From Pseudanabaena frigida (GTDB lineage: Bacteria; Cyanobacteriota; Cyanobacteriia; Pseudanabaenales; Pseudanabaenaceae): DNA of 64,000 bases. The stretch lies in contig QBML01000001.1 of the NCBI GenBank assembly GCA_003242085.1, positions 186,001 through 250,000 on the forward strand. Direction: 5' to 3'. This document shows positions 45,948-55,163 of the stretch, one piece after another. Position 1 is the first letter of the stretch. Each line of letters begins with the position of its first letter. Under the pieces are notes generated by a model that was not told where the DNA came from, did not search any database, and saw only the letters and a program-made list of their open reading frames with translations. Made by a program: the position numbers and the translations under genes.

Positions 45948-48254
45948 ATGGAATTCTCGATTAATCAACTGTTAGATAACTTCTCTGATGACAAGCTAGT
46001 TACGCCTAAAGCAATCGAAAAAAAACTTGGAATTGGCGACGACAATAAAAGCGTTCGTAAGCTCCAAGTTGCCCTTGATGCTCTCGAAAAAATTGGCATT
46101 CTTGAAAAAGACAAAGGACGCTACCGCCGCATTCACGAAGAAGGTTTGGTGGAGGGTCGGCTGCGCTGTTCAAGCAAAGGTTTTTGCTTTGCAATTCAAG
46201 ATGTAGAGGGCGCTGAAGATATATATGTTCGCGAGAGTCGTTTGAGTAATGCTTGGAATGGCGATCGCGTATTAGTACGAGTTACCAAAGACGGCGTAAG
46301 GCGAAGATCTCCTGAGGGTGAAGTGCGCCTGATCCTCGAACGTTCAAATCCGACTTTACTTTCGACGGTAAAGTTAACCGATGATAGTTATCGGGCAGTG
46401 CCACTGGACGATCGACTTTTATTTGAAGTTGAGCTAGTTCCAGACGAGGAAACTCCGGATCTCAGCGTGGCAAATGGGAAATTAGTCCATCTGGAAATGG
46501 TGAGATTTTCCTTAGGCAATCATTTACCTATGGGGCGAATCTTACAGATTTTAGGGGATGATGCCGAATCAACTAATGATATCGACTTAGTATGCTGCAA
46601 ACACAACTTGCCAAGACGATTTAGCGCTAAGGCTCTAACTGCGGCAGCAAGCTTACCGAGGGGGGTCAGAAAAGCCGATCTCAAACATCGCCTCGATTTG
46701 CGTAAAACTCTAACGGTAAGAATTGGCAATGCTGCTGCGATTTCGATTGTTCGAGTGGAAACTGGCTGGGAATTGGGCGTACATATTCCTGACGTAGCAA
46801 CTTATGTTACTTCTGGATCGCCTCTGGACTTAGAAGCGCGCAAACGCCTACGGTCATTTTTCTTGGGCGACACGATCTTGCCGATGCTCCCTGAAATGAA
46901 TGTATTTAATCAACCTGAATACCTGACAATGTCAGTGTTGATTAAATTAGATGATGAAGGCAATATGCTTTCATTCGAAATTCAACCTTCAGCGGTTTTG
47001 GTTCGTGCCAATTTGAGTTATCAGAGAGCACAACAAATCCTTGATGGCAAAGTAACTGTTGATGAGGATGCACCCAGTCAAGAAATTGATACTGAAGTTG
47101 AAGAGTTAGTTCATTTGATTGCGAAGATTGGAGGGCTACTACAAGAGCGCTCCAATGCTATCAGACTAGTATTGCCACAAATACCTTCTCAGGAGGCTGA
47201 TGAGGGAGTGAGAGGGGTCACAGTCGTTCCCTTCTCCTTGCCGATCTCTGGCACTGTGACAGAGATAATGATTTTGGCGAATAGAGCGATATCTTCTCAT
47301 TTGCAATCCTTAGCAATTCCTGCTATCTACCTACGCCAAATTCCACCCGATCAAGGAAAAATTGACGATTGGACGAAGTTACTAGAAAGCATGGGTATTT
47401 CTGCTCAGTTAGAAAATCCCGAGCAGATTCAAGTTTCAGATTTGCATCAAATCTTGCAACAGATCGATTCGATCGAACAAGATGCCACTCGAGATATTCT
47501 CAAATACTTATTGCTGTCAATGTTTAAGACTAATGAGTATGTGCTTACTCCTTCGCTCCATTTTGGTTTGGGTTTGCTCGACCAACCTTATGCTCACGGG
47601 GTATTTCCACAAAATCATTATGGAGATTTGCTGGTTCAACGCACTTTACATACAGTATTTGAAGAGGGTCGCGATCGGCGTAGTATTCGTATTAAGGATG
47701 GGGTAAATCTTCGAAGCTCTAGCGCTCACGGTCAAGTAAACTGGAGTGTTTTACCTCCAGATACCGAGCGGCAGTTAATTGAGGATTTGGAATCAGTTTT
47801 GCCAAAGCTCAATCAAGCTGATGCTTTGTATCACCGTTCAATTTCTGACCTCGATGGATTGCGTAAAGCGGAATTTATGCGATCGCATACTGGTGAAAAC
47901 TTCTACGGCATCATCACTAGCGTTCAGTCCTATGGTTTCTTTGTGGAAATTGAGTCCCTATTAGTTGAGGGATTGGTACATGTCAGTTCCCTTAAAGATG
48001 ACTGGTATGAGTTTCCATTAATTAACGGTAAGGGTAGAGCAAGAGCTTCAACTTTGTTAGTTGGTCGTCGTAGCGGTCGTCAATACTGTTTGGGCGATCG
48101 CGTCGAAGTGCAGGTGAAAGGGGTAGATTACTATCGCCAGCAAATCGATCTAGTTGCAGTTGTAGTTCCCGAACTCGAACGTGATTCGACTGTTAATGAT
48201 TCGGAGGTTGATTTAGAAATCCCTGAGGAAATCGATACAGAGAGCATAGAATAA
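45948..48254 (+). CDS. RNase II/R-like protein without catalytic acidic cluster
   Basis: 768 residues. An RNase R type winged helix (MEFSINQLLDNFSDDKLVTP), a cold-shock-like domain (GRLRCSSKGFCFAIQD), an RNB-like domain (KHRLDLRKTLTVRI, WELGVHIPDVATYV, DTILPMLPEMNVF, LVRANLSYQRA) and an S1 domain (ENFYGIITSVQSYGFFVEIES). The stretch that should carry the metal-binding DxxxxxDxDD cluster reads IGNAAAISI, with no Asp. Activity as a 3'-5' exonuclease is thus unlikely; it may bind RNA or regulate. It is not unique to judge whether this loss is general in cyanobacteria. Stop codon lies in a hairpin. Confidence 0.85.
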   Translation: MEFSINQLLDNFSDDKLVTPKAIEKKLGIGDDNKSVRKLQVALDALEKIGILEKDKGRYRRIHEEGLVEGRLRCSSKGFCFAIQDVEGAEDIYVRESRLSNAWNGDRVLVRVTKDGVRRRSPEGEVRLILERSNPTLLSTVKLTDDSYRAVPLDDRLLFEVELVPDEETPDLSVANGKLVHLEMVRFSLGNHLPMGRILQILGDDAESTNDIDLVCCKHNLPRRFSAKALTAAASLPRGVRKADLKHRLDLRKTLTVRIGNAAAISIVRVETGWELGVHIPDVATYVTSGSPLDLEARKRLRSFFLGDTILPMLPEMNVFNQPEYLTMSVLIKLDDEGNMLSFEIQPSAVLVRANLSYQRAQQILDGKVTVDEDAPSQEIDTEVEELVHLIAKIGGLLQERSNAIRLVLPQIPSQEADEGVRGVTVVPFSLPISGTVTEIMILANRAISSHLQSLAIPAIYLRQIPPDQGKIDDWTKLLESMGISAQLENPEQIQVSDLHQILQQIDSIEQDATRDILKYLLLSMFKTNEYVLTPSLHFGLGLLDQPYAHGVFPQNHYGDLLVQRTLHTVFEEGRDRRSIRIKDGVNLRSSSAHGQVNWSVLPPDTERQLIEDLESVLPKLNQADALYHRSISDLDGLRKAEFMRSHTGENFYGIITSVQSYGFFVEIESLLVEGLVHVSSLKDDWYEFPLINGKGRARASTLLVGRRSGRQYCLGDRVEVQVKGVDYYRQQIDLVAVVVPELERDSTVNDSEVDLEIPEEIDTESIE

Positions 48255-48299
48255 TCTAGCTTGGCTGGAGTAATGCTCCAGCCAAGCTAGATTATTCTA
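48247..48299 (+). terminator. terminator hairpin after the RNase-like gene
   Basis: Perfect 24-bp arms, 48247-48270 and 48276-48299, loop TAATG. The left arm includes the stop codon. Confidence 0.85.
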
Positions 48300-48343
48300 G
48301 TTAGTATTCCAGTTTATTTACTCATTTCTTCGAGTTCTCCACC

Positions 48344-50392
48344 ATGTCGCTTTCCCGCCTACTGGTGACAGTCTTAAATCGTCTTCAGCCATCTGCGGAG
48401 ACGGTAATGCTCGTGTCTGCGATCGCTGTGGGCGTAATCAGCGGTACTGGGGTAACCCTATTTCGAAAGCTGATTTTATTCACTCAAGAATTCTATTGGC
48501 ATGAGTTAGCAATTGTTCTCAGTGCAAAATTGCATTGGTTAATATTATTTATTCCGATGCTGGGGGCATTAGTTGTCAATGTCTTAAGATACAGACTAGA
48601 TCGGGCAGAAGCTTCAGTTTCTGTAAAATTACAATCATCCGCTCGTGATATTGGACAATTGTCTTTTTCACAGGTTCCACTTAAAACTGTGGCGGCGGCA
48701 CTATCACTTGGGGCTGGCGCTTCACTTGGACCCGAAGGCCCCAGCGTTGAACTCGGTAGTAATATTGGCTCTTTGCTAGGGCAAATGATGCAATTTTCTA
48801 GCGAACGGATTCGGCTGTTGATTGGTGCAGGGGGAGCGGCTGGTTTAGCGGCTGGGTTTAATGCGCCGATCGCAGGTGTATTTTTTGCTCTGGAGGTGTT
48901 GCTGCGCGACTCCTATCGCACCAATAAATCTAGTCCTAATTCTGATGTCAGCGTTGTAGTTATCGCATCAGTCATTTCAGCATTAGTTTCTCAGATTAGC
49001 CTAGGCGAGCGTCCTGCTTTTAGCTTACCTGTCTATGAGGTGAGGAGCTATTGGGAATTGCCACTATATTTGGGTTTGGGGGTACTAGCTAGTGCTGTTG
49101 CGCTGATGTTTACCCGTGCAGTTAAACTAGCCCAGAAATTTTTTGCTGGAGAATGGTCGATCGCCCCATTCATGAAAAATCTTCCCATGCCAGTTAAGCT
49201 GCTAATTGGCGGACTATGCGTAGGAATTATTGCGTTAACTTTTCCTGAAGCAATCGGGATTGGCTATGAAACGGTGGAATCAATTTTGCAAGATACCCCC
49301 TTCACCATTCCTTTGCTAGCTATTTTATTAGCAATCAAGCTTTTATTAACAGCGATAAGTTCCGCTAGTGGTTTTGTGGGAGGGATTTTCGCACCTTCGA
49401 TTTTTTTAGGTGCCGTGCTGGGTAGTTTATATGGTCAGGCGATCGCTAGTGTTTTACCAACTTCAATTCCGATCGCTGCCTCTCCTGCCTATGCCTTGGT
49501 AGGTATGGCAGCAGTTCTCGCTGGAACTGTCCGCGCTCCATTAACATCAGTCTTGTTGTTATTTGAAATGACTCGAGACTATCGTATCGTTTTACCTTTG
49601 ATGGCGGCAGTAGGACTTTGTGCATGGGTACTCGATCAGATCGATGCATCTAGAGGCGATCGGATGATTATGCAGTGGTCAGACTTACCAGCCGATATTG
49701 AAGTTCTCGAAAAAATTAAAATTGCAGAAGTAATGACTCTCAATCCTGCCTCTGTCAAATACTCAATGCCCTTACTCCAAGCCGCACAATTTATCACTAG
49801 TGGTTATCATCACAGCGCTCTAGTATTAGATGATGCCAACCATTTACAGGGTATTCTCACAACTCAAGATATTAAACGACTTATATCTGTATCTACTAGT
49901 GAACCACCACTAGAAGAAATGACGGTGCAAAACATTTGTACGAGTGAGGTAATCTACACATTTGCGGATGAATCCCTTGCAGAAGCGCTTAAACGTATGG
50001 CAACTAGGGATTTAAGACAGATGCCAGTAGTCGATCGCAACCATCCTAAGCGTGTTATTGGCATGGTCGATCGTCAAGCAATTACAACGGCCTATAACAC
50101 AGCGCTAACAAAACGAGCGATCGCTGCTAGAATTACAGCGATCAAACCGAATGCGCTATCAAATGTTGTCCCAGTAGTCACCAATGCGCTAAATAGCGCT
50201 AATGCTAGTGTTAATACTAATGCTAGTAATGGTAATAACCAGCGCAATGATGACAAGCAGCAAGATGAAAACTCTGCAAATAATGGTTCTAGCAACAATG
50301 GTAATGACAAAAGCATTGATAAAGACAATCCTCTAAAAAATAATTTAAAGAGAGAATTAGATATTCATAGCTCTGAGACGATTTCCTCCTAA
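48344..50392 (+). CDS. ClC-type chloride channel or exchanger with CBS pair
   Basis: 682 residues. Eighteen-helix ClC core with GAGASLGPEGPSVELG (gating Glu in GPEGP), GAAGLAAGFNAPIAGVFFALE and GGIFAPSIFLGAVLG (GxFxP). Two CBS domains follow (VMTLNPASVKYSMPLLQAA and ICTSEVIYTFADESLAEAL). The last ~75 residues are Asn/Ser/Asp-rich low complexity. It moves chloride in the inner or thylakoid membrane, either as channel or Cl-/H+ exchanger; the proton glutamate was not checked. ATG 48344. Confidence 0.9.
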   Translation: MSLSRLLVTVLNRLQPSAETVMLVSAIAVGVISGTGVTLFRKLILFTQEFYWHELAIVLSAKLHWLILFIPMLGALVVNVLRYRLDRAEASVSVKLQSSARDIGQLSFSQVPLKTVAAALSLGAGASLGPEGPSVELGSNIGSLLGQMMQFSSERIRLLIGAGGAAGLAAGFNAPIAGVFFALEVLLRDSYRTNKSSPNSDVSVVVIASVISALVSQISLGERPAFSLPVYEVRSYWELPLYLGLGVLASAVALMFTRAVKLAQKFFAGEWSIAPFMKNLPMPVKLLIGGLCVGIIALTFPEAIGIGYETVESILQDTPFTIPLLAILLAIKLLLTAISSASGFVGGIFAPSIFLGAVLGSLYGQAIASVLPTSIPIAASPAYALVGMAAVLAGTVRAPLTSVLLLFEMTRDYRIVLPLMAAVGLCAWVLDQIDASRGDRMIMQWSDLPADIEVLEKIKIAEVMTLNPASVKYSMPLLQAAQFITSGYHHSALVLDDANHLQGILTTQDIKRLISVSTSEPPLEEMTVQNICTSEVIYTFADESLAEALKRMATRDLRQMPVVDRNHPKRVIGMVDRQAITTAYNTALTKRAIAARITAIKPNALSNVVPVVTNALNSANASVNTNASNGNNQRNDDKQQDENSANNGSSNNGNDKSIDKDNPLKNNLKRELDIHSSETISS

Positions 50393-50443
50393 AATTTAGT
50401 CAGCAATTGTCTTAATCTAGTAACTAGCCCAAACAAGGATGTC

Positions 50444-51034
50444 ATGAATAGCGAAGAAATACTAATTGAATTTGTGGCAAATGCCGATCTTGCCAATGGT
50501 CAATCGATCAAAGCGATTAGCACCAGTAAGGTCAAAGACAGCATTCAGCGACTTGCTAGTCTAGTGCAACAAATTGCCTCTGAAAGTTCTCCCAGTCAAG
50601 CCAATGGGCTCGCTTTAGATGAAGTCGAAATTGCGATTAAGCTCACAGATTCGGGTGAAGCAATTTTGTTGGGTAACGGACAAAGCAATGGGACAATGAC
50701 TTTACGATTTCGCCGCCCTAGCAGTACGGCTATTGCCAGTGGAGAGATATCATCAACTTCAGCGCCATCACTCATATCTAGTTCAGGGGTAAACTACACC
50801 AAGTTAAAAGCTTTGCTATCCAATGCAAAATGGCAGGAAGCAAACCAAGAAACATGGAATGTGATGTGTCAAGCCGCCCGCAAAAATATTGGCTCGGTAT
50901 TATCACCTGATGACATTAAGCAAGTTTCTTGTGATGATTTGCAAATCATCGATAGTTTGTGGAAACAGCACAGTCAAGATCGTTATGGATTTAGCGCTCA
51001 AAATCAAATCTATATGTCATCAATTCTCGGATAA
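50444..51034 (+). CDS. GUN4-domain protein with Tco1/Pepco-like N-terminus
   Basis: 196 residues. The C-terminal half (YTKLKALLSNAKWQEANQET, CDDLQIIDSLWKQHSQDRYGF) is a GUN4 domain, which binds tetrapyrroles; stand-alone GUN4 activates Mg-chelatase. The N-terminal ~95 (IEFVANAD, LALDEVEIAIKLTDSGEAIL, TMTLRFRRPSS) resembles the Tco1 or Pepco domain seen in bacterial conflict or signalling proteins near NACHT/trypsin genes. AAGGATGTC before ATG 50444 sets the start. It precedes an Hpt gene by 81 bp on the same strand. A sensor or effector-linked adaptor role is plausible. Confidence 0.75.
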   Translation: MNSEEILIEFVANADLANGQSIKAISTSKVKDSIQRLASLVQQIASESSPSQANGLALDEVEIAIKLTDSGEAILLGNGQSNGTMTLRFRRPSSTAIASGEISSTSAPSLISSSGVNYTKLKALLSNAKWQEANQETWNVMCQAARKNIGSVLSPDDIKQVSCDDLQIIDSLWKQHSQDRYGFSAQNQIYMSSILG

Positions 51035-51115
51035 ACAAACCAAGATTGGTTGCGAGTTATGTCACTGCCACTAGTCTTGATAAATCAAAACTGCAAATTT
51101 TAAGGGGTTAACATC

Positions 51116-52279
51116 ATGGATCAGGATAAGCAAAAGCAGATTACGATGTACTTCATTGAAGAAGCAAAGGAACATCTGCAAACAATTGAATCAGGGCTCC
51201 TGGATTTGCAATCGCTGATGGGGAATACTGAATCGGTCAATGAAATATTTCGCGCAGCTCACTCGATTAAAGGTGGCGCAGCGATGCTTGGGTTTAGTAG
51301 CATTCAACATGTTGCTCACAACTTTGAAGATTATTTCAAGGTTATGCGTGAGAATACTAATTTTCAGGTAGACCAGCATCTCCAGACACTTTTTTTACAA
51401 GCATTTGATAAGTTGCAAGAGCTGGTAGAACTTCTCCAAAGTCCCTATGGACTGACGAAAGATGCTGTCGATGGCATCATGGCAGGTTCAGATCAAATTT
51501 TTGCTAATCTTAAAGCCCATCTTCAAAATTTGATTTCTGGCAAACAAACCGAAACTAAAACGCAGGTTATGCCTAAGGCTACAGCTAAGGCAACCAATAA
51601 GCCCGATACAAGGGTAATGTTGGGAGTTTTTCAGTCTGAAGTTCCTCTCAAATTACGGAATATGCTTGAGTTATTCAAGCAGCCAGATAGCCCTCGCAGT
51701 CGCCAAAACCTAGAAGGTATCTGCTCTCAGCTTCAGGAAATAGGCGATCGCTTTGGTCTAGAACCTTGGACGACGATGGTTCAGTCAGTCAGTGCTGCTG
51801 TCTCCAATCCTAACAATCAATTTCGCGTTCTCGCGCCAATCCTGATTAAAGAAATAAAACAGGCTCAAGAGCAGGTATTAGCGCAGAGAGCAAACGATAT
51901 TAGGGCTTCACAGCAGTTACTGCAACTGATATCTGCGGATATCTCTGGAAAACTTTCAACTCCAAAAGTCGCGGTTGGTGCTACGACTGGTTCTTCTGGT
52001 AATACATCATCTGACGAAGTAAGTAAGATCTTTGGTGCGGTGATTGAAGAAGATAAAGCAATGAAAGGTTGGCAAACCTTCGGCGATCGCGTCGGATGGA
52101 AACAAAATGGATCTTGGATTACATCCAATACTATACAATCTCAGCCTGCTCCTGACGGACATTTCCCAACACCTCTTTGGCTTGCAGCATGGCACCAAAC
52201 TAAAGATACAAAAGCTAAAGAGTTTCAGTCTCAGTACGCAACACTTTTAGCTAAAATTGCAAGCTGCAATTTACCTTGA
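51116..52279 (+). CDS. Hpt-domain protein
   Basis: 387 residues. The N-terminal ~115 are a histidine phosphotransfer domain with H49 in FRAAHSIKGGAAML, as in CheA P1. The rest has two helical stretches (VPLKLRNMLELFKQP and IKEIKQAQEQVLAQRANDI), which look like a repeated or CheA-P2-like helical part, then a linker and a C-terminal end with WLAAWHQTKD. There is no kinase domain, so phosphate must come from another protein. AAGGGG lies 10 bases before ATG 51116. Possible relay partner for a hybrid kinase such as the one at 56.6 kb. Confidence 0.8.
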   Translation: MDQDKQKQITMYFIEEAKEHLQTIESGLLDLQSLMGNTESVNEIFRAAHSIKGGAAMLGFSSIQHVAHNFEDYFKVMRENTNFQVDQHLQTLFLQAFDKLQELVELLQSPYGLTKDAVDGIMAGSDQIFANLKAHLQNLISGKQTETKTQVMPKATAKATNKPDTRVMLGVFQSEVPLKLRNMLELFKQPDSPRSRQNLEGICSQLQEIGDRFGLEPWTTMVQSVSAAVSNPNNQFRVLAPILIKEIKQAQEQVLAQRANDIRASQQLLQLISADISGKLSTPKVAVGATTGSSGNTSSDEVSKIFGAVIEEDKAMKGWQTFGDRVGWKQNGSWITSNTIQSQPAPDGHFPTPLWLAAWHQTKDTKAKEFQSQYATLLAKIASCNLP

Positions 52280-52351
52280 ATAGACTACTAATGTGTGGAT
52301 TACTCTGCTCTAAACCTACTAGCACGTATATATTTTTAAAGAGGGATTTAA

Positions 52352-54355
52352 GTGAGGAGTTTGTTTGCCGCAATTTTGGCTATTAGTGCCAGTACATCTG
52401 TTTTACCAGCGACCGCTTCTTCCATAAATGAGCCATCTAGCCGCGATTCTGCTAAACATCTAAGTACTTTGTCTACTCCGCTGAAGGTTAAAGGTAACGA
52501 CCAATATACATTCGCGCAACGTTCGGTCAACATTTCCAAACAAATACCTAACGATACAATTGGTATAGTGTTTCTTAACTTAGATAGAAGCGCTTGGAAA
52601 GATCTTGAACAGGTGCAATTGAATGCTCAAAATCCAATCTTAGCAATTGACAAATTGCTTGCATTCTTAGGGAAGCCTTCTCAATTCTCGATTGCTAATG
52701 ACGTTCAACCTTGGCTGGGGTCGGAAATTGCGATCGCTTTTTTGGCTAATACCGATAACAAAACCGATATCTCATTTGCGGCACTTTCTCCCGTCATAGA
52801 CGATCGGAAATTTGAGCTCTTCATCAGGAAGTTAAAAAAACTTGAATTACCGAAACCAACTGAAACCCTCTATCAAAATATAAAAATTCTAGAATGGCAG
52901 TTAGAAGAAACCGACGATCTTAAACCTGAAATCCCCAAAAAACAGACTGTGTCTAGGGATATGCGTTCTTTAGCACGCATTAAACAATCTCAAACATCAA
53001 ATGCAAACAAGTTAGCGCAAAAAAAGGATGCAGATCCCAATTCGGAAGAGTTGGATCGAATTCAGCCTAACTTCTCAGCTTTTAGCTTAAAGAGATTTGT
53101 AATTGCTAAGTTGCCTAGTGGAATTGCCGTAATTGCTACCGATCGCCAAGCAATTCAGAAGATGATCGATCTATCTGTTATTGATGCTCAAGGACAAATG
53201 TCATCTCTAGCTGATAATCAACTGTTTTTGCGATCGCTTAATAATCCATTATGGAATCGCTCTCTACTTGCAGGGTATGGAGATTATAAAAAGCTCGGAC
53301 AGATTTCAGAACTTTTAGCTGCCGATTTACCAGAGACTTCAGAAATCCCAGGATTTAGTCGTGATGAATATCTTCAAGGCTTGAAATACACTTTAAGTCA
53401 ATACAGTAGTTTTGATTTGTTTACTTGGATAACACCTAAAGGCGTACGAAGCCAGAGCAGTAGCTACTTCTCAGAGATTCGATCGCCCCAACCGAAGGAC
53501 ACAAAATCACGGGATCGTTTGCTATCATACTTGCCATCAAAAATTTATGGCTCGATTACCAGTCGCGATCTCAATCGTCAATGGCAGTGGTTTGTCGAAG
53601 AATCAAAACAGCAACCATCCTACAAAATCTTTGTCGAAGGATTGCGAATGCTCGCGCCTTTAATCGCGGGGTCTGGCTTAGATATTGATATTGAGAAGGA
53701 CATTATCTCTTGGATTGATGGTGAGTATTCGGTTGTAGTATTTCCAAGCGATCGCTCTCCTTTTAAAGAGATTGGAGTCGATCTCACAATTGGCTCATTA
53801 ATCCGTACATCAAAACCCGAAGCCGCAAATGCAGTTCTCGATAAATTGACCAAATACGCTACTAGTTTTGGGAAAGATTTTATTCAAGTCAAAAAGCGTC
53901 AAGTTGGGACTACTTTGATGACCAGTTTGGAATTCCCTGATGCACGTGAACGTGGAAAAACTCAGAGTATTTTTGCGTATGGTTGGCGAGATCGACAGAC
54001 TTTAATACTCACATTGGGTGCGAGTACAGCATCAGCATTTATCCCTATACCCAAGCCTTCTCTTGCAGAATCAGAAGATTTTCGTGAGGCGATCGCTGAT
54101 ATGCCACAACCCAATTTTGGTTATTTTTACCTCAATGTTAATGCGATCGCAAAACTTGGCGCTAACTTCTTCTTGTCAGAGTTAATTCCTTCACCCGATC
54201 TTCCTCCAAATTCTGATAGTCCCAACACATTATCGAAACCAAAGTTACCTGAACCAGTCCAGAAGTTTATAAATCAACTAGGTGGCGCTGTTTTTGTTTA
54301 TTCCGAAACTAACGATCGCTTCCAATCAGACGCTTTTCTCGGTCTTAAGCCATAG
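52352..54355 (+). CDS. DUF3352 family exported protein
   Basis: 667 residues. A signal peptide (LFAAILAISASTSVLPATAS) precedes a region with NDTIGIVFLNLDRSAWKDLE that marks the cyanobacterial DUF3352 family, then long alpha/beta stretches such as NPLWNRSLLAGYGDYKKLG and YFYLNVNAIAKLG. The function is unknown, probably extracytoplasmic. Start GTG 52352 follows AGAGGG. A hairpin lies downstream at 54439. Confidence 0.8.
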   Translation: MRSLFAAILAISASTSVLPATASSINEPSSRDSAKHLSTLSTPLKVKGNDQYTFAQRSVNISKQIPNDTIGIVFLNLDRSAWKDLEQVQLNAQNPILAIDKLLAFLGKPSQFSIANDVQPWLGSEIAIAFLANTDNKTDISFAALSPVIDDRKFELFIRKLKKLELPKPTETLYQNIKILEWQLEETDDLKPEIPKKQTVSRDMRSLARIKQSQTSNANKLAQKKDADPNSEELDRIQPNFSAFSLKRFVIAKLPSGIAVIATDRQAIQKMIDLSVIDAQGQMSSLADNQLFLRSLNNPLWNRSLLAGYGDYKKLGQISELLAADLPETSEIPGFSRDEYLQGLKYTLSQYSSFDLFTWITPKGVRSQSSSYFSEIRSPQPKDTKSRDRLLSYLPSKIYGSITSRDLNRQWQWFVEESKQQPSYKIFVEGLRMLAPLIAGSGLDIDIEKDIISWIDGEYSVVVFPSDRSPFKEIGVDLTIGSLIRTSKPEAANAVLDKLTKYATSFGKDFIQVKKRQVGTTLMTSLEFPDARERGKTQSIFAYGWRDRQTLILTLGASTASAFIPIPKPSLAESEDFREAIADMPQPNFGYFYLNVNAIAKLGANFFLSELIPSPDLPPNSDSPNTLSKPKLPEPVQKFINQLGGAVFVYSETNDRFQSDAFLGLKP

Positions 54356-54438
54356 GAAATTGGGTACTAAGGAATAATAGTGCTTTATGCTTTTTCCAAT
54401 TTATGGGTTTTGCAGCAATTACCGACCAATCTAAACAC

Positions 54439-54487
54439 AAGAAACATTTTGAAAGCGTTGCTAAGCAACACTTTCAAAATGTTTCTT
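54439..54487. repeat. palindrome, class B
   Basis: AAGAAACATTTTGAAAG at 54439-54455 pairs perfectly with 54471-54487; after a mismatch GTTGCT pairs with AGCAAC. The right flank TTGGTTTGGGTTTGAGCGC, then AAAGCGCT, is shared with the copy at 4936, though the arms differ. It lies between the DUF3352 and rdgB genes. Confidence 0.85.
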
Positions 54488-54551
54488 GGTTTGGGTTTGA
54501 GCGCAAAGCGCTGTAGTTACGATAAGATTGGTGAAAATGTTGGTTTTAAAA

Positions 54552-55163
54552 ATGTCTGATTTATCAGCTCAACTACAAAAATTAGTAATTGCAAGTGGTA
54601 ATACTGGCAAGGTAGAAGAGTTTCGTACTTATCTAGCTGACTTAGGAGTTACTCTTATAGCAAAACCCGATAGCATTGATGTCGAGGAAACAGGCACAAC
54701 TTTTATTGAGAATGCCCATCTCAAAGCCTCCCAAGTAGCGATCGCTACTAATGAATGGGCAATCGCCGATGACTCGGGATTAGAAGTAATAGCCCTTGGC
54801 GGTGCACCAGGCGTCTTGTCCGCAAGATATGCAAATACAGATAGCGATCGTATCAATCGAGTCCTAGAAGAACTTAACAGTACTTCTAATCGTGCTGCTC
54901 AGTTTGTATGCGCGATCGCGATCGCCTCCCCAGATGGAGCGATCGCCGCAGATGCAATTGGAATCTGTAAAGGAGAGATTGCAGAATTACCACGAGGCAT
55001 TGGTGGATTTGGATACGATCCAATTTTCCTAGTGCCAGAACTTCAGAAAACCTTTGCGGAAATTCTTCCTGAAGTTAAAGCTAAAATTAGTCATCGCGCC
55101 AAAGCTCTAGAAATTCTCCGTTCTAAATTAGAGTCACTGGTTGCTGCACATTATTCCTTGTAA
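54552..55163 (+). CDS. rdgB: RdgB/HAM1 non-canonical purine NTP pyrophosphatase
   Basis: 203 residues from ATG 54552 (MSDLSAQLQKLVIASG); two more codon starts precede it. The substrate loop SGNTGKVEEF, the metal motif WAIADDSGLEV and GIGGFGYDPIF are present. It hydrolyses ITP, dITP and XTP to keep them out of nucleic acid. The 3' end overlaps the convergent DHH gene by 41 bp. Confidence 0.93.
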   Translation: MSDLSAQLQKLVIASGNTGKVEEFRTYLADLGVTLIAKPDSIDVEETGTTFIENAHLKASQVAIATNEWAIADDSGLEVIALGGAPGVLSARYANTDSDRINRVLEELNSTSNRAAQFVCAIAIASPDGAIAADAIGICKGEIAELPRGIGGFGYDPIFLVPELQKTFAEILPEVKAKISHRAKALEILRSKLESLVAAHYSL

